Below the pieces are notes generated by a model. It had not been told where the DNA came from. It ran no database searches and saw only the letters and a list, made by a program, of their open reading frames with translations. From contig JBOHGE010000016.1 of assembly GCA_050700055.1 (NCBI GenBank), positions 32,436 to 96,435 of the forward strand: 64,000 nucleotides of DNA, written 5' to 3'. Position 1 is the stretch's first letter, and every line of letters begins with the position of its first letter. Positions 41,389 to 49,525 of this stretch are shown here, piece after piece. A program made the translations under genes and the position numbers. Origin of the DNA: GCA-003244245 sp050700055 (GTDB lineage Bacteria; Actinomycetota; Actinomycetes; Mycobacteriales; Pseudonocardiaceae).

Positions 41389-42555
41389 ATGTCTGGTCGT
41401 GATGATGGCTCACGTGACGATCCACGTGCCGGCCACCCCAATGGACATCCCAACCTCGATCGTTCGGAGCTGCCCGCTGACCTGGCCGCCATCCAGGCTG
41501 ACGACCTGCTACTCGACCTGCTCGGCGGTGCTGGCCGGGTATCGAGCGACGTCGATGATGTCGACGGTGAGTTGACGCGCGTCCTGGTGGCGTGGCGGCG
41601 TGAGGTGCATGCCGACTCCAACCGGTTGCTGGTGGATGCCGACACCGCCTTATCGGTGATCAGCGCCGCCCGCCGGCCGATCCGCCGCCGCAGCCCCATA
41701 TTCGGTCCCGTCGCGGCCGCTGCGGCGGTATTGGTGATCGCCTTCTCCTCGGTGGGTCTGCTCGCCAAGTCCGCCCATCCCGGCGACAACCTGTGGCCCG
41801 TCACCGAGACGCTTTACTCCGACTACGCCCTCTCAGTGGAGACCGCGGCTCGAGTTCGAATCGAGCTTGATCTGGGTAAGAAGGCGTTACACGAGGGCAA
41901 GCTTGAGGAGGCCAGGGCTTCGGTCGAAACTATTCGGCAGCTACTTCCGGTGGTCGCCGATGCCCAGGGTAAAGCTGACCTCGCCACCCAACAGCGTGAT
42001 CTCGAGCGGGAGCTGCCCCCGGTCGAGCCCCCGCCACCCCCGGCACCGAGCCTGCCGGTGGCACCACCGCTGTCCCCCAGCCCGGCCCCCACCACGCCGC
42101 CGGATGCCACTGTGTCACCGGTGCCGTCTCCTAGCAGCCCGGTGCCCTCCCCGAGTAGCCCGTTACCGGAGCCGACTCCGAGCCCGTCGCCGGAGCCTGC
42201 CCCGTCCCCGTCCCCGAGTCCGGACACCTCGCCATCCCCCACCCCTGAGGAGCCGACGCCGACTCCTGAGCCGACCACGCCCCCCGCGGGGCAATCCAAC
42301 CAACCGAGTGCGAAACCGATCGGTTCATCACCATCGGGCGACTTCACCCCACCAGAACCACCGAAGCCGCCAACTCCACCTTCCCCGACCAGACCGGTAC
42401 CGCCCGATCCCCCTGATGGTCCGGGAGATGCTGGCTCCTCGTACCGCGGTCCGGTCCAGCCGGGCCAGCCGCGGGTGGTGAGCGCTGTTCAGCCGCCGCC
42501 TTCTCCGGCGATGACCGCGTCGGCGTATCCCCGGCAGTACTCCCAGCTCACATAA
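41389..42555 (+). CDS. rsdA: Membrane-anchored anti-sigma-D factor RsdA
   Basis: 388 residues, ATG 41389, one base after the sigD stop, so coupled. The N-terminal sigma-binding part has IQADDLLLDLLGGAG (the D-D-x-x-L-D-x-L motif of RsdA). One membrane helix at residues ~103-122 (FGPVAAAAAVLVIAFSSVGL) leads to an exported helical segment and then a long Pro/Ser/Glu-rich tail. Regulated proteolysis would release SigD. The tail is low-complexity and its last 67 bases overlap antisense with the DUF5319 gene. Confidence 0.88.
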   Translation: MSGRDDGSRDDPRAGHPNGHPNLDRSELPADLAAIQADDLLLDLLGGAGRVSSDVDDVDGELTRVLVAWRREVHADSNRLLVDADTALSVISAARRPIRRRSPIFGPVAAAAAVLVIAFSSVGLLAKSAHPGDNLWPVTETLYSDYALSVETAARVRIELDLGKKALHEGKLEEARASVETIRQLLPVVADAQGKADLATQQRDLERELPPVEPPPPPAPSLPVAPPLSPSPAPTTPPDATVSPVPSPSSPVPSPSSPLPEPTPSPSPEPAPSPSPSPDTSPSPTPEEPTPTPEPTTPPAGQSNQPSAKPIGSSPSGDFTPPEPPKPPTPPSPTRPVPPDPPDGPGDAGSSYRGPVQPGQPRVVSAVQPPPSPAMTASAYPRQYSQLT

Positions 42556-42896
42556 CCCGCAGGGTCCGGGTCGTAGGCCGGCTCGTGCGGGCGCATCCGG
42601 CCGGCCGCAAGCAGCTGCTGCAGACTCGCCCGCAGCAAGTGCCAGTCGTGGTAGTGCTGCTCGGCACAGTCGGGGCAGTCCACCACGATCCCGCGTAGTC
42701 CGCGAGGCTCCAGCAGAGCCTGGTAGACGGCCAGATCGCTCAGGTCGGCGAGCAGTCCCGCCCGTTCCTCGTCGTCCAGCGGTTCTGCATGATCGAGGTC
42801 CCCGGGATCGTCCAAGGCGTCGAGTGTCAACGCCGGATCCTCGGGGTCACCGGCGAACGGGTCAGGGGGAAGTGAGTCATGCGCCACGGCTGGCAC
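42489..42896 (-). CDS. DUF5319 protein (Rv3412-like)
   Basis: 135 residues. An acidic N-terminus (DPFAGDPEDPALTLDALDD) is followed by ERAGLLADLSDLAVYQALLE, the Cys pair VVDCPDCAEQHYHDWHLLRA, and VSWEYCRGYADAVI. Same place and orientation as mycobacterial Rv3412. The CxxC and histidines suggest metal binding; the role is unknown. It converges with rsdA, overlapping its 3' end by 67 bases. Confidence 0.88.
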   Translation of the reverse strand: MPAVAHDSLPPDPFAGDPEDPALTLDALDDPGDLDHAEPLDDEERAGLLADLSDLAVYQALLEPRGLRGIVVDCPDCAEQHYHDWHLLRASLQQLLAAGRMRPHEPAYDPDPAGYVSWEYCRGYADAVIAGEGGG

Positions 42897-42969
42897 CGTA
42901 CCTGCCCGGTGGATGATGCGGTGACAGATACCATGGATCGGATCTCACCCACCGCCAGGAAGGTCGTCC

Positions 42970-44487
42970 TTGCGCATGATCAGCGAGCTCACTGCGCCCG
43001 ACTTCTCGTCGAAGTTCGCGCTGCTCGGTCTGACCTTCGACGATGTACTGCTGCTACCCGCGGAATCCGATGTGGTGCCCGCCGAGGTCGACACGTCCAC
43101 CAGGTTGTCTCGCAACATCACCTTGCGGGTGCCGCTGGTCTCCTCAGCGATGGACACCGTGACCGAGGCGCGGATGGCCATCGCGATGGCCCGCAACGGC
43201 GGGATGGGAGTGCTGCACCGCAACCTGCCGGCCAACGAGCAGGCCGCGCAGGTCGAGTTGGTCAAGCGGTCCGAGGCGGGCATGGTGACCGACCCGGTGA
43301 CCTGCTTGCCGGAGAACAACCTGGCTGAGGTGGACGCGTTGTGCGCCCGGTACCGGATCTCCGGCGTGCCCGTCACCGATTCCGACGGGGTGCTGGTCGG
43401 CATCATCACCAACCGGGACATGCGTTTCGAGGTCGACCATGACAAGCGGGTCGCCGATGTGATGACCAAGCCGCCATTGATCACAGCGCAGGTGGGGGTC
43501 ACCGCGGAAGCTGCGCTGGGCCTGCTCCGGCGCCACAAGATCGAGAAGCTGCCGATCGTCGACGGCCACGGTAGGCTACGCGGCCTGATCACCGTCAAGG
43601 ATTTCGTCAAGACCGAGAAGTACCCACTGGCCACCAAGGATCCGGACGGGCGGCTGCTGGTGGGAGCCGCGGTCGGGGTGGGCGAGGACGCCAAGCAGCG
43701 GGCCACGTTACTGGTCGAGGCCGGCGTCGACGTGCTCGTTGTGGACACCGCTCACGGGCACTCCCGGGGCGTGCTGGAGATGATCAGCATGATCAAGAAC
43801 GAGGTGGGCGGCACCGTCGATGTCGTCGGCGGCAACGTCGCTACCCGGGCGGGAGCGCAGGCGCTGGTCGACGCCGGTGCCGACGCAGTCAAGGTCGGGG
43901 TGGGCCCCGGCTCGATCTGCACTACCCGGGTCGTGGCCGGCGTGGGCGTGCCGCAGATCAGCGCGATCTTCGAGGCGGACCGGGCGTGCCGTCCCGCGGG
44001 TGTCCCGGTGATCGGCGACGGTGGTATCCAGTACTCGGGTGACATCGCCAAGGCGATCGTCGCCGGGGCCAGCAGCGTGATGCTGGGCAGCCTGCTCGGG
44101 GGCACCGCCGAGGCGCCGGGTGACCTGATCCTGGTCGACGGCAAGCAGTACAAGACCTATCGCGGGATGGGATCGGTGGGTGCCATGGCGTTGCGCGGTC
44201 GCGGGCGGTCGTACTCCAGGGACCGCTACTTCGCCGACGATCTGTTATCCGATGACAAGCTGGTGCCGGAGGGCATCGAGGGGCGGGTTCCCTTCCGTGG
44301 CCCGCTGTCGCTGGTGGCCCACCAGCTCGTCGGTGGTCTGCGCGCGGCGATGGGCTATGCCGGCGCCGCGACGATCTCTGCGTTGCAGGGCGCGCAACTG
44401 GTGCAGATCACGGCGGCGGGCATCAAGGAAAGCCATCCGCATGACATCACCATGACCGTAGAAGCTCCGAACTACGCGGGACGCTGA
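42970..44487 (+). CDS. guaB: IMP dehydrogenase (GuaB2)
   Basis: 505 residues. TTG 42970 is six bases after AGGAAGG; ATG 42976 is an alternative two codons on. TIM-barrel catalytic loop VGVGPGSICTTRVVAG holds the active Cys; two CBS domains lie at ~105-225 (VTDPVTCLPENNLAEVDALC, VMTKPPLITAQVGVTAEAAL). The mobile flap with R-Y is GRGRSYSRDRYFA, and the C-terminus is NYAGR. It catalyses the NAD-dependent first step to GMP. The guaB3 gene follows one base later. Confidence 0.97.
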   Translation: MRMISELTAPDFSSKFALLGLTFDDVLLLPAESDVVPAEVDTSTRLSRNITLRVPLVSSAMDTVTEARMAIAMARNGGMGVLHRNLPANEQAAQVELVKRSEAGMVTDPVTCLPENNLAEVDALCARYRISGVPVTDSDGVLVGIITNRDMRFEVDHDKRVADVMTKPPLITAQVGVTAEAALGLLRRHKIEKLPIVDGHGRLRGLITVKDFVKTEKYPLATKDPDGRLLVGAAVGVGEDAKQRATLLVEAGVDVLVVDTAHGHSRGVLEMISMIKNEVGGTVDVVGGNVATRAGAQALVDAGADAVKVGVGPGSICTTRVVAGVGVPQISAIFEADRACRPAGVPVIGDGGIQYSGDIAKAIVAGASSVMLGSLLGGTAEAPGDLILVDGKQYKTYRGMGSVGAMALRGRGRSYSRDRYFADDLLSDDKLVPEGIEGRVPFRGPLSLVAHQLVGGLRAAMGYAGAATISALQGAQLVQITAAGIKESHPHDITMTVEAPNYAGR

Positions 44488-44488
44488 G

Positions 44489-45616
44489 ATGCGCGATCTG
44501 GTGGAGATCGGTATGGGCCGTACCGCGCGGTGGGCCTACGACTTCGACGACGTGGAAATCGTTCCTTCGCGGCGGACCCGATCGTCTCGGGACGTGTCCA
44601 CCAGCTGGCAGATCGACGCCTACCGCTTCGACATCCCGCTGCTGACCCATCCCACCGACGCGATCGTGTCACCGTCGATGGCGATCCGGATCGGTGAGCT
44701 CGGCGGGTTGGGGGTACTCAATGCCGAGGGGCTGTGGGCGCGTCACCGAGACGTCGACAAGCTGCTGTTCCGGCTCACCTCGGCGCGAGACGAGGCCGAC
44801 GAGGCGGCTGCGGTGCGGCTGCTGCAGCAGTGGCACTCCGCCCCGATCCGGGTCGACCTGCTGACCGACGCGATCCGTCAGGTCGCCGCGGCCGGCGTGA
44901 CGGTGGCCGCCCGGGTCAGCCCGCAGCACGCTCGTGGCCTGGCACCTGACCTGCTCGCCGCCGGCATCGAGATCCTCGTCGTGCAGGGCACCATCGTGTC
45001 CGCCGAGCACGTCTCCACCGCGGCCGAGCCGCTCAACCTCGCGGAGTTCATCGCGTCGATGGACGTCCCGGTGATCGTCGGTGGGGTGGGCGACTACCGC
45101 ACCGCGATGCACCTGATGCGCACCGGGGCCGCTGGTGTGATCGTGGGCCATGGGGCCGGTGCGAGCACCTCGACCAGTAGCGTGCTCGGTATCGGCGTGC
45201 CGATGGCCACCGCGATCGCCGACGCAGCCGCCGCGCGGCGAGATTATCTGGACGAGACCGGTGGACGGTACGTGCATGTGATCGCCGATGGGGGGATCCG
45301 CACCAGTGGAGACATCGCCAAGGCGATCGCCTGCGGGGCGGACGCGGTGATGCTCGGTGAACCGCTGGCCGCCGCCGCTGAGGCGCCCGGCAACGGCTTG
45401 TACTGGACCGCCGCCGCGGCCCATCCGTCCTTACCGCGCAGCCACATCATCGATGTGCCCGAAGGCTCGATCGGCATCGACACGCTGCTGTTCGGCCCGT
45501 CCTGCGCCCCCAGCGGCTATGTGAACCTGTTCGGCGCGCTACGCCGCGCCATGGCCAAAACCGGCTACTCAGAACTCAAAGAGTTCCAGAAAGTCGGCCT
45601 CACCGTCCGCCCCTAG
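44489..45616 (+). CDS. guaB3: GuaB3 family IMP dehydrogenase-related protein
   Basis: 375 residues, ATG 44489. It has the barrel of IMPDH without CBS domains (YDFDDVEIVPSRRTRSSRDV, VIADGGIRTSGDIAKAIACG). The IMPDH catalytic Cys loop is replaced by VIVGHGAGASTSTSSVLGIG, with no Cys, as in the GuaB3 group. This is the actinobacterial GuaB3 that follows guaB2. Its reaction remains debated (GMP reductase-like activity is reported for relatives). Confidence 0.95.
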   Translation: MRDLVEIGMGRTARWAYDFDDVEIVPSRRTRSSRDVSTSWQIDAYRFDIPLLTHPTDAIVSPSMAIRIGELGGLGVLNAEGLWARHRDVDKLLFRLTSARDEADEAAAVRLLQQWHSAPIRVDLLTDAIRQVAAAGVTVAARVSPQHARGLAPDLLAAGIEILVVQGTIVSAEHVSTAAEPLNLAEFIASMDVPVIVGGVGDYRTAMHLMRTGAAGVIVGHGAGASTSTSSVLGIGVPMATAIADAAAARRDYLDETGGRYVHVIADGGIRTSGDIAKAIACGADAVMLGEPLAAAAEAPGNGLYWTAAAAHPSLPRSHIIDVPEGSIGIDTLLFGPSCAPSGYVNLFGALRRAMAKTGYSELKEFQKVGLTVRP

Positions 45617-45647
45617 CTCGTGAGTGCCATGGAGTGCCATAGCTAAC
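45617..45647 (+). repeat. Post-stop repeat related to that after glmS
   Basis: CTCGTGAGTGCCATGGAGTG then CCATAGC follows the guaB3 TAG directly. The stretch after glmS (29155-29180) has the same order, CGTGAGTGGCATAGAGTGCTATA. Here the right-hand arm is missing. The following 45648-45911 shows no convincing gene. Confidence 0.5.
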
Positions 45648-45911
45648 CATCATTTTGTTACCTATACGTTACCTGGGGTGTCGCGCTGCCACGTTTGCAC
45701 GTGCGGGTTCGGGCGGGTGTCGGTGGGTGTCTTGGATGGCATGGTTGTCGATCTTTAGTGGTGCGGGTGGTGGTGGTGATTTCGGTGGCGGTAGGAGCGG
45801 TAGTGTCGGCGCAGATGACATCCCAGCATGCACCCGGCGGGTGCGGACCTCCATGACAAAAGAGAACGTAGAGTCGGCGCAGCATGACGGTGTCGAGGGT
45901 GAACAAGGTCG

Positions 45912-46133
45912 GTGGCCAGCAGCCCCGCACGTTCACCCACCGAGCGGGCCGCCCGCGCCGTGGCTGCCGGCTGGCGCATCGGACAGCCTGTGGCCCACCC
46001 CGCCGACAAAGTTGAGTACGCCCAGCTCCTGCACCTCCAGGGCAACAGCCTTGGCCAGATCGCGGCCAAGACCGGCATCCCCAAGACCTCGCTGCACTGC
46101 TACCTCGACCGAACCACGCAGTTAGTGCGCTGA
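45912..46133 (+). CDS. Small helix-turn-helix protein (recombinase-type HTH)
   Basis: 73 residues, GTG 45912. The C-terminal half reads LLHLQGNSLGQIAAKTGIPK and TSLHCYLDRTTQLV, like the HTH at the end of serine resolvases and of small actinobacterial regulators. No catalytic recombinase domain is attached. It marks the start of the accessory region and may be transcribed with the next gene, 20 bases on. Confidence 0.6.
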   Translation: MASSPARSPTERAARAVAAGWRIGQPVAHPADKVEYAQLLHLQGNSLGQIAAKTGIPKTSLHCYLDRTTQLVR

Positions 46134-46153
46134 CCTCAATGGACGGGAGTCCC

Positions 46154-46741
46154 ATGGAAATCACCCACCAGCAGCTCGATGAGATCTTGGCCGACTTCTC
46201 CGCTCTCGGCCGGGCCACCTACCTCGACGATCCGATCCTGGGCTTCGGCCACGCCGCCACCGGACAAGACGACCTGGGCATACCCCAGTTCAGTCCAGAA
46301 CTGCCGCAGGTTCCCGTCGCCTTGGTCGAACGTCACCAAGCGTTGCAGACCCACCCAGACAACGACTCGCCGCAGCAGGAAGTCTGGACCGAACACGCGC
46401 TGTCGCAAGGGATGCGGCGCATCGGCCACGGGGTGCACCAGTTGCCCAACCTGGACGGGTGGGTGATCGCGGAATGGCCGCGCGACGGCGGCGGACTCCA
46501 ACTCCAACAACCCGACGGCAACCTGTTCGTGTACGCGCTGTGCGACCTCGACCCGACATGGATCGCCGCAGCCCAGCACTACCACTGGGTGCTGGTGCTG
46601 CACGGCCCGCGCCTCGGCCTGCGTGTCCCACCCGACCTGGCCGACGCCAAGCCTCAGCGCACGACTGAACTGGCCACCGCTCGAAAAGAAGGGCTGGTCA
46701 CCGGCGGGCTCATGCAATGGGGACAAGTCCGAACACCATGA
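46154..46741 (+). CDS. Hypothetical protein
   Basis: 195 residues. ATG 46154 is preferred over 46139 because GGACGGGAG lies four to nine bases before it. Not recognised. Sequence is soluble and mixed alpha/beta: MEITHQQLDEILADFSALGR, PDGNLFVYALCDLDPTWIAA and HYHWVLVLHGPRLGLRVPPD. It could be a small partner of the upstream HTH protein. The 213 bases that follow it contain nothing recognised. Confidence 0.5.
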   Translation: MEITHQQLDEILADFSALGRATYLDDPILGFGHAATGQDDLGIPQFSPELPQVPVALVERHQALQTHPDNDSPQQEVWTEHALSQGMRRIGHGVHQLPNLDGWVIAEWPRDGGGLQLQQPDGNLFVYALCDLDPTWIAAAQHYHWVLVLHGPRLGLRVPPDLADAKPQRTTELATARKEGLVTGGLMQWGQVRTP

Positions 46742-46954
46742 TCTGCACCAACACGACGTCCCAAACCCGTTCCCGTTGGCGCCGTCGGCATCATGCGACG
46801 GTCGTCTACCGCGGAAGATTCCCGCCACCTCCGAAGACGACCAACGACATTACCGACGACGGGAGCTGAGGTCCGAAACGGGCGGTCGTGATGCCCGGAG
46901 CCGCCCCGTGGCGAGCGAGGCGTGGTGAGGCGGCCGAATCGACAAACCTCCCTC

Positions 46955-48064
46955 CTATGCTTCGCGTGTCTCGGGGGAGGGCCACGGGTAGCCTTCGCGG
47001 TGTCGAGACCGCAGTTCCTGGATGAGGCGGCTGGATGCGGTGCCGTCGCCGTAGGGTGTGGGGACGTCGGCCAGCCGAGCGTGAATCGCGGGGGTGTCGC
47101 GCAGCCAGGTCGCCACGATTTGGCTGATGTCTCCGCTGCCGGGGAGTGTTCTGTTGCCGAAGGTTTGTTCGACTTCGGGTCGTTCGTTGCTGCGGCGGAC
47201 CACGATGATCGGGCGTTTGAGGATGGTGGCTTCTTCTTGGATGCCGCCGGAGTCTGAGATGAGGCCGGTGGCGTGCCGGATCACCGACAGCAGGACTGGG
47301 TAGTCCAATGGTTCGGTGTGGCGCAGTTTGCTGGCGAGACCGGCGAGCCCGAAGGCCGTGATGTGCCGTCGTGTCCGGGGATGCAGGGGAAACACCACCG
47401 GCACCGGCAGGGTGGCCAGTTCGCGCAGGATGGCGGCGAGGTTGGCGGGATTGTCGGCGTTTTCGGTTCGGTGAATGGTCGCCAGCACGTAGCGGGCGGC
47501 AGTGAGGCCGAGTTGGTTGAGGATGTGTGCTTGTTCTTGCTCGTCCGGGAGCGCGACGGCGACCGCTTCGACAATGGTGTTGCCGGTGATCTCGATGCGT
47601 TCCGGGGCGATGCGCTCGGCGAGCAGGTTGTCCCGGGCCAGGGGTGTCGGCGCGCAGCACAGGTCGGCGAGGTGGTCGATCAGGACGCGGTGGTGTTCTT
47701 CGGGCATGGCGCGGTCGAAGCTGCGCAGACCGGCTTCGAGGTGCACGAGGGGTGTGCCGGCGGTATTGGCGGCTAGCGCCCCGGCCAGCGCCGAGGTGGT
47801 GTCTCCCTGCACGAGGACGGTGTCGGGTTGATGCTGGGCAAACACGTCGTCGAGGGCTGTGACGAGATGCCCGAGTTGGCGGCCTCGGGTGAGGTCGCGG
47901 TCATCGGGGGTATGGAGCAGCACGTCCGGTGTGACGTGTCCGAACATGCCTGCGCTGTAGTGCTGTGCAGTGTGAATCACGAAGGCTTCCCGGCCGAGGA
48001 GGTTGATCACGGGGGTGAGTTTGATGGCTTCGGGGCGGGTGCCCACTATGACGGCGATCCGCAC
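46955..48064 (-). CDS. wecB: Non-hydrolysing UDP-N-acetylglucosamine 2-epimerase
   Basis: 369 residues, ATG 48064. Family blocks: RIAVIVGTRPEAIKLTPVIN at the start, VLVQGDTTSALAGALAA, LVHLEAGLRSFDRAMPEEHH, EITGNTIVEAV, TIHRTENADNPANL and the UDP-binding ISDSGGIQEEATILKRPIIV. It interconverts UDP-GlcNAc and UDP-ManNAc. Last of seven co-directional genes starting at 53175, 14 bases after the NUDIX stop. In this context it probably acts on, or supplies, a sugar nucleotide used by the operon. A second wecB for cell-wall linkage may exist elsewhere. Confidence 0.95.
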   Translation of the reverse strand: MRIAVIVGTRPEAIKLTPVINLLGREAFVIHTAQHYSAGMFGHVTPDVLLHTPDDRDLTRGRQLGHLVTALDDVFAQHQPDTVLVQGDTTSALAGALAANTAGTPLVHLEAGLRSFDRAMPEEHHRVLIDHLADLCCAPTPLARDNLLAERIAPERIEITGNTIVEAVAVALPDEQEQAHILNQLGLTAARYVLATIHRTENADNPANLAAILRELATLPVPVVFPLHPRTRRHITAFGLAGLASKLRHTEPLDYPVLLSVIRHATGLISDSGGIQEEATILKRPIIVVRRSNERPEVEQTFGNRTLPGSGDISQIVATWLRDTPAIHARLADVPTPYGDGTASSRLIQELRSRHREGYPWPSPETREA

Positions 48065-48078
48065 CGGTGCTCCTGCGG

Positions 48079-48741
48079 TTACCAGAACACGTGCGTGCGT
48101 TCGCCGGCGCAGAAACGGCGCGCTGCGACGAACAGACGCAGGTAGAGCTGGTCGAGTGTGAGGTAGTTGGGCACCAGCTGGGCCCTGGTCAGGGTGGCCT
48201 CGCGGTAGTGCAGGCCGGTGTTGGTGCGGGTGGCGTAGCGGGCGGGAATGGTGTCGGTGTGGCCGTCGGCGAGCCTGAGCGCGTCGGCTAGGTCGATGTC
48301 CACCAGGCCGGATACCTCGGCGTCGGCGAGCGGGATGTCCTCCAACGCTACGTCCAGGGGTAGGAGGTGCCAGTGTTGGAACTCGCGTTCGATGTAGTCG
48401 GGGGCGAGGGTGACGGCGGTCTGCCGCAGGCCTATGGGGTGCAGGTCGCCGTAGCTGACGGGGAGGCCGAGTTCCTCGTGGACCTCGCGCACGCCCTCGG
48501 GGATCGTCTCACCGGCCTGGTAGTGGCCGCCGACGGTGATGTCGGCGTAGTCGGGTCGGTCGAAGCTGTACCGGCCTGGGGCTTTCTTTTGCAGGATCAC
48601 GCGCCTGGTCGTCGGGTTGATCGCAAGCGCGGAGAAGGTGCGGTGCCACAGGCCCTGGGCGTGGGCGGTCTTCTTGTCCTCGGTGCCGACTGGCTCGTAG
48701 CGGTCAGTGAAGATGTCGATCAGCGTCACGGTTGTCCTCAT
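48079..48741 (-). CDS. NUDIX hydrolase (isopentenyl-diphosphate-isomerase-like subgroup)
   Basis: 220 residues from ATG 48741 (GTG 48729 is an alternative). The NUDIX box is GGHYQAGETIPEGVREVHEE then LGL, with the one-residue-shorter spacing seen in IDI-like NUDIX proteins. Preceding it, HRTFSALAINPTTRRVILQK and KAPGRYSFDRPDYADITVGG are typical of that group. It overlaps the nucleotidylyltransferase gene by up to 38 bases. It may clear or trim a nucleotide-linked product of the operon; the substrate is not visible. Confidence 0.9.
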   Translation of the reverse strand: MRTTVTLIDIFTDRYEPVGTEDKKTAHAQGLWHRTFSALAINPTTRRVILQKKAPGRYSFDRPDYADITVGGHYQAGETIPEGVREVHEELGLPVSYGDLHPIGLRQTAVTLAPDYIEREFQHWHLLPLDVALEDIPLADAEVSGLVDIDLADALRLADGHTDTIPARYATRTNTGLHYREATLTRAQLVPNYLTLDQLYLRLFVAARRFCAGERTHVFW

Positions 48742-49525
48742 CGGTGGCAGTGGCGTCGGCGGTGGGGTCGGGCTGAAGGAGCCAGTAGGTGCACAAAGCG
48801 TCAAAGTATCGGCGTGGCTCGCCGACGGTGACCCAGCGTCCGGTGATCTGGTGGACCCGCACCTCGGCGATCCGGGCGAGTTCACCGACAGCGGTGCCGA
48901 GGTCGACTTCTCCGCGAGCGCGTTGAGTCGGGACGAGCAGATCGAAGATGGACGACCGCAGGATCACTCGGGAGACCAGGGCCAGGGGTGTGTTGACGGT
49001 GGCGGGGTCGGGTCGCTGCCGGATGCCCGTCACGCGGCCCGGGTCCTCGGGATGGGTGTCCACGACGCCGAAGGAGCTGATGTGGGCCTGGTCGATGCGC
49101 TGGGCGGCGATCACCGCGTCGGCTCCGGTGCTGGCGATGGCGCGCATGGCCGCGAGGTCGTGGCCGCCCAGCAGCACGTCATCGCCGAACGCGACACCGA
49201 AGGTCTCCTGGGAGTCGAGCCTGTCGCGCAGCGTGAGCAGCGGGGTGCCGTTGCCGTAGCCGTGGCCGAGGTCTTCGGTGACGGCCTCGACTGGGACGCC
49301 GTCGCGGTGCAGCACATCCAGGTAGGAGGGCACGATGAGGTCACCGGGCCGGGTGACGACGATGACGGTCGTGGCTCCGGCGTCCACGCACTCGGTGATG
49401 ACGCGCTCGACGGCGGGCCGGTGCCCGACCGGCAGCATCTCCTTGGGGACGATCGTGCTGAACGGCCGGAACCGCGTCGCGTTCCCGGCCGCGGTCACCA
49501 CCGCGGTCCAGCCCGATGTCCTCAC
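48704..49525 (-). CDS. Sugar-1-phosphate nucleotidylyltransferase (GalU-like)
   Basis: About 273 residues. GTG 49525 overlaps the stop of the upstream gene (GTGA) and follows GGGAG. The nucleotide-binding signature is AVVTAAGNATRFRPFSTIVP and KEMLPVGHRPAVERVITECV, near to GalU (G-x-G-T-R-F-x-P-x-T-x-x-x-P-K-E-M-L-P) but with N-A in place of L-G. Other blocks: VAFGDDVLLGG and VRVHQITGRWVTVGEPRRYF. It should couple UTP, or another NTP, to a sugar-1-phosphate. Confidence 0.88.
   Translation of the reverse strand: MRTSGWTAVVTAAGNATRFRPFSTIVPKEMLPVGHRPAVERVITECVDAGATTVIVVTRPGDLIVPSYLDVLHRDGVPVEAVTEDLGHGYGNGTPLLTLRDRLDSQETFGVAFGDDVLLGGHDLAAMRAIASTGADAVIAAQRIDQAHISSFGVVDTHPEDPGRVTGIRQRPDPATVNTPLALVSRVILRSSIFDLLVPTQRARGEVDLGTAVGELARIAEVRVHQITGRWVTVGEPRRYFDALCTYWLLQPDPTADATATDEDNRDADRHLH

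Noticed and set aside
45658..46125. 156-codon frame overlapping the small HTH gene
   Set aside because: Low-complexity Ser/Pro/Arg sequence in a shifted frame; the 73-residue HTH frame has clear protein features.
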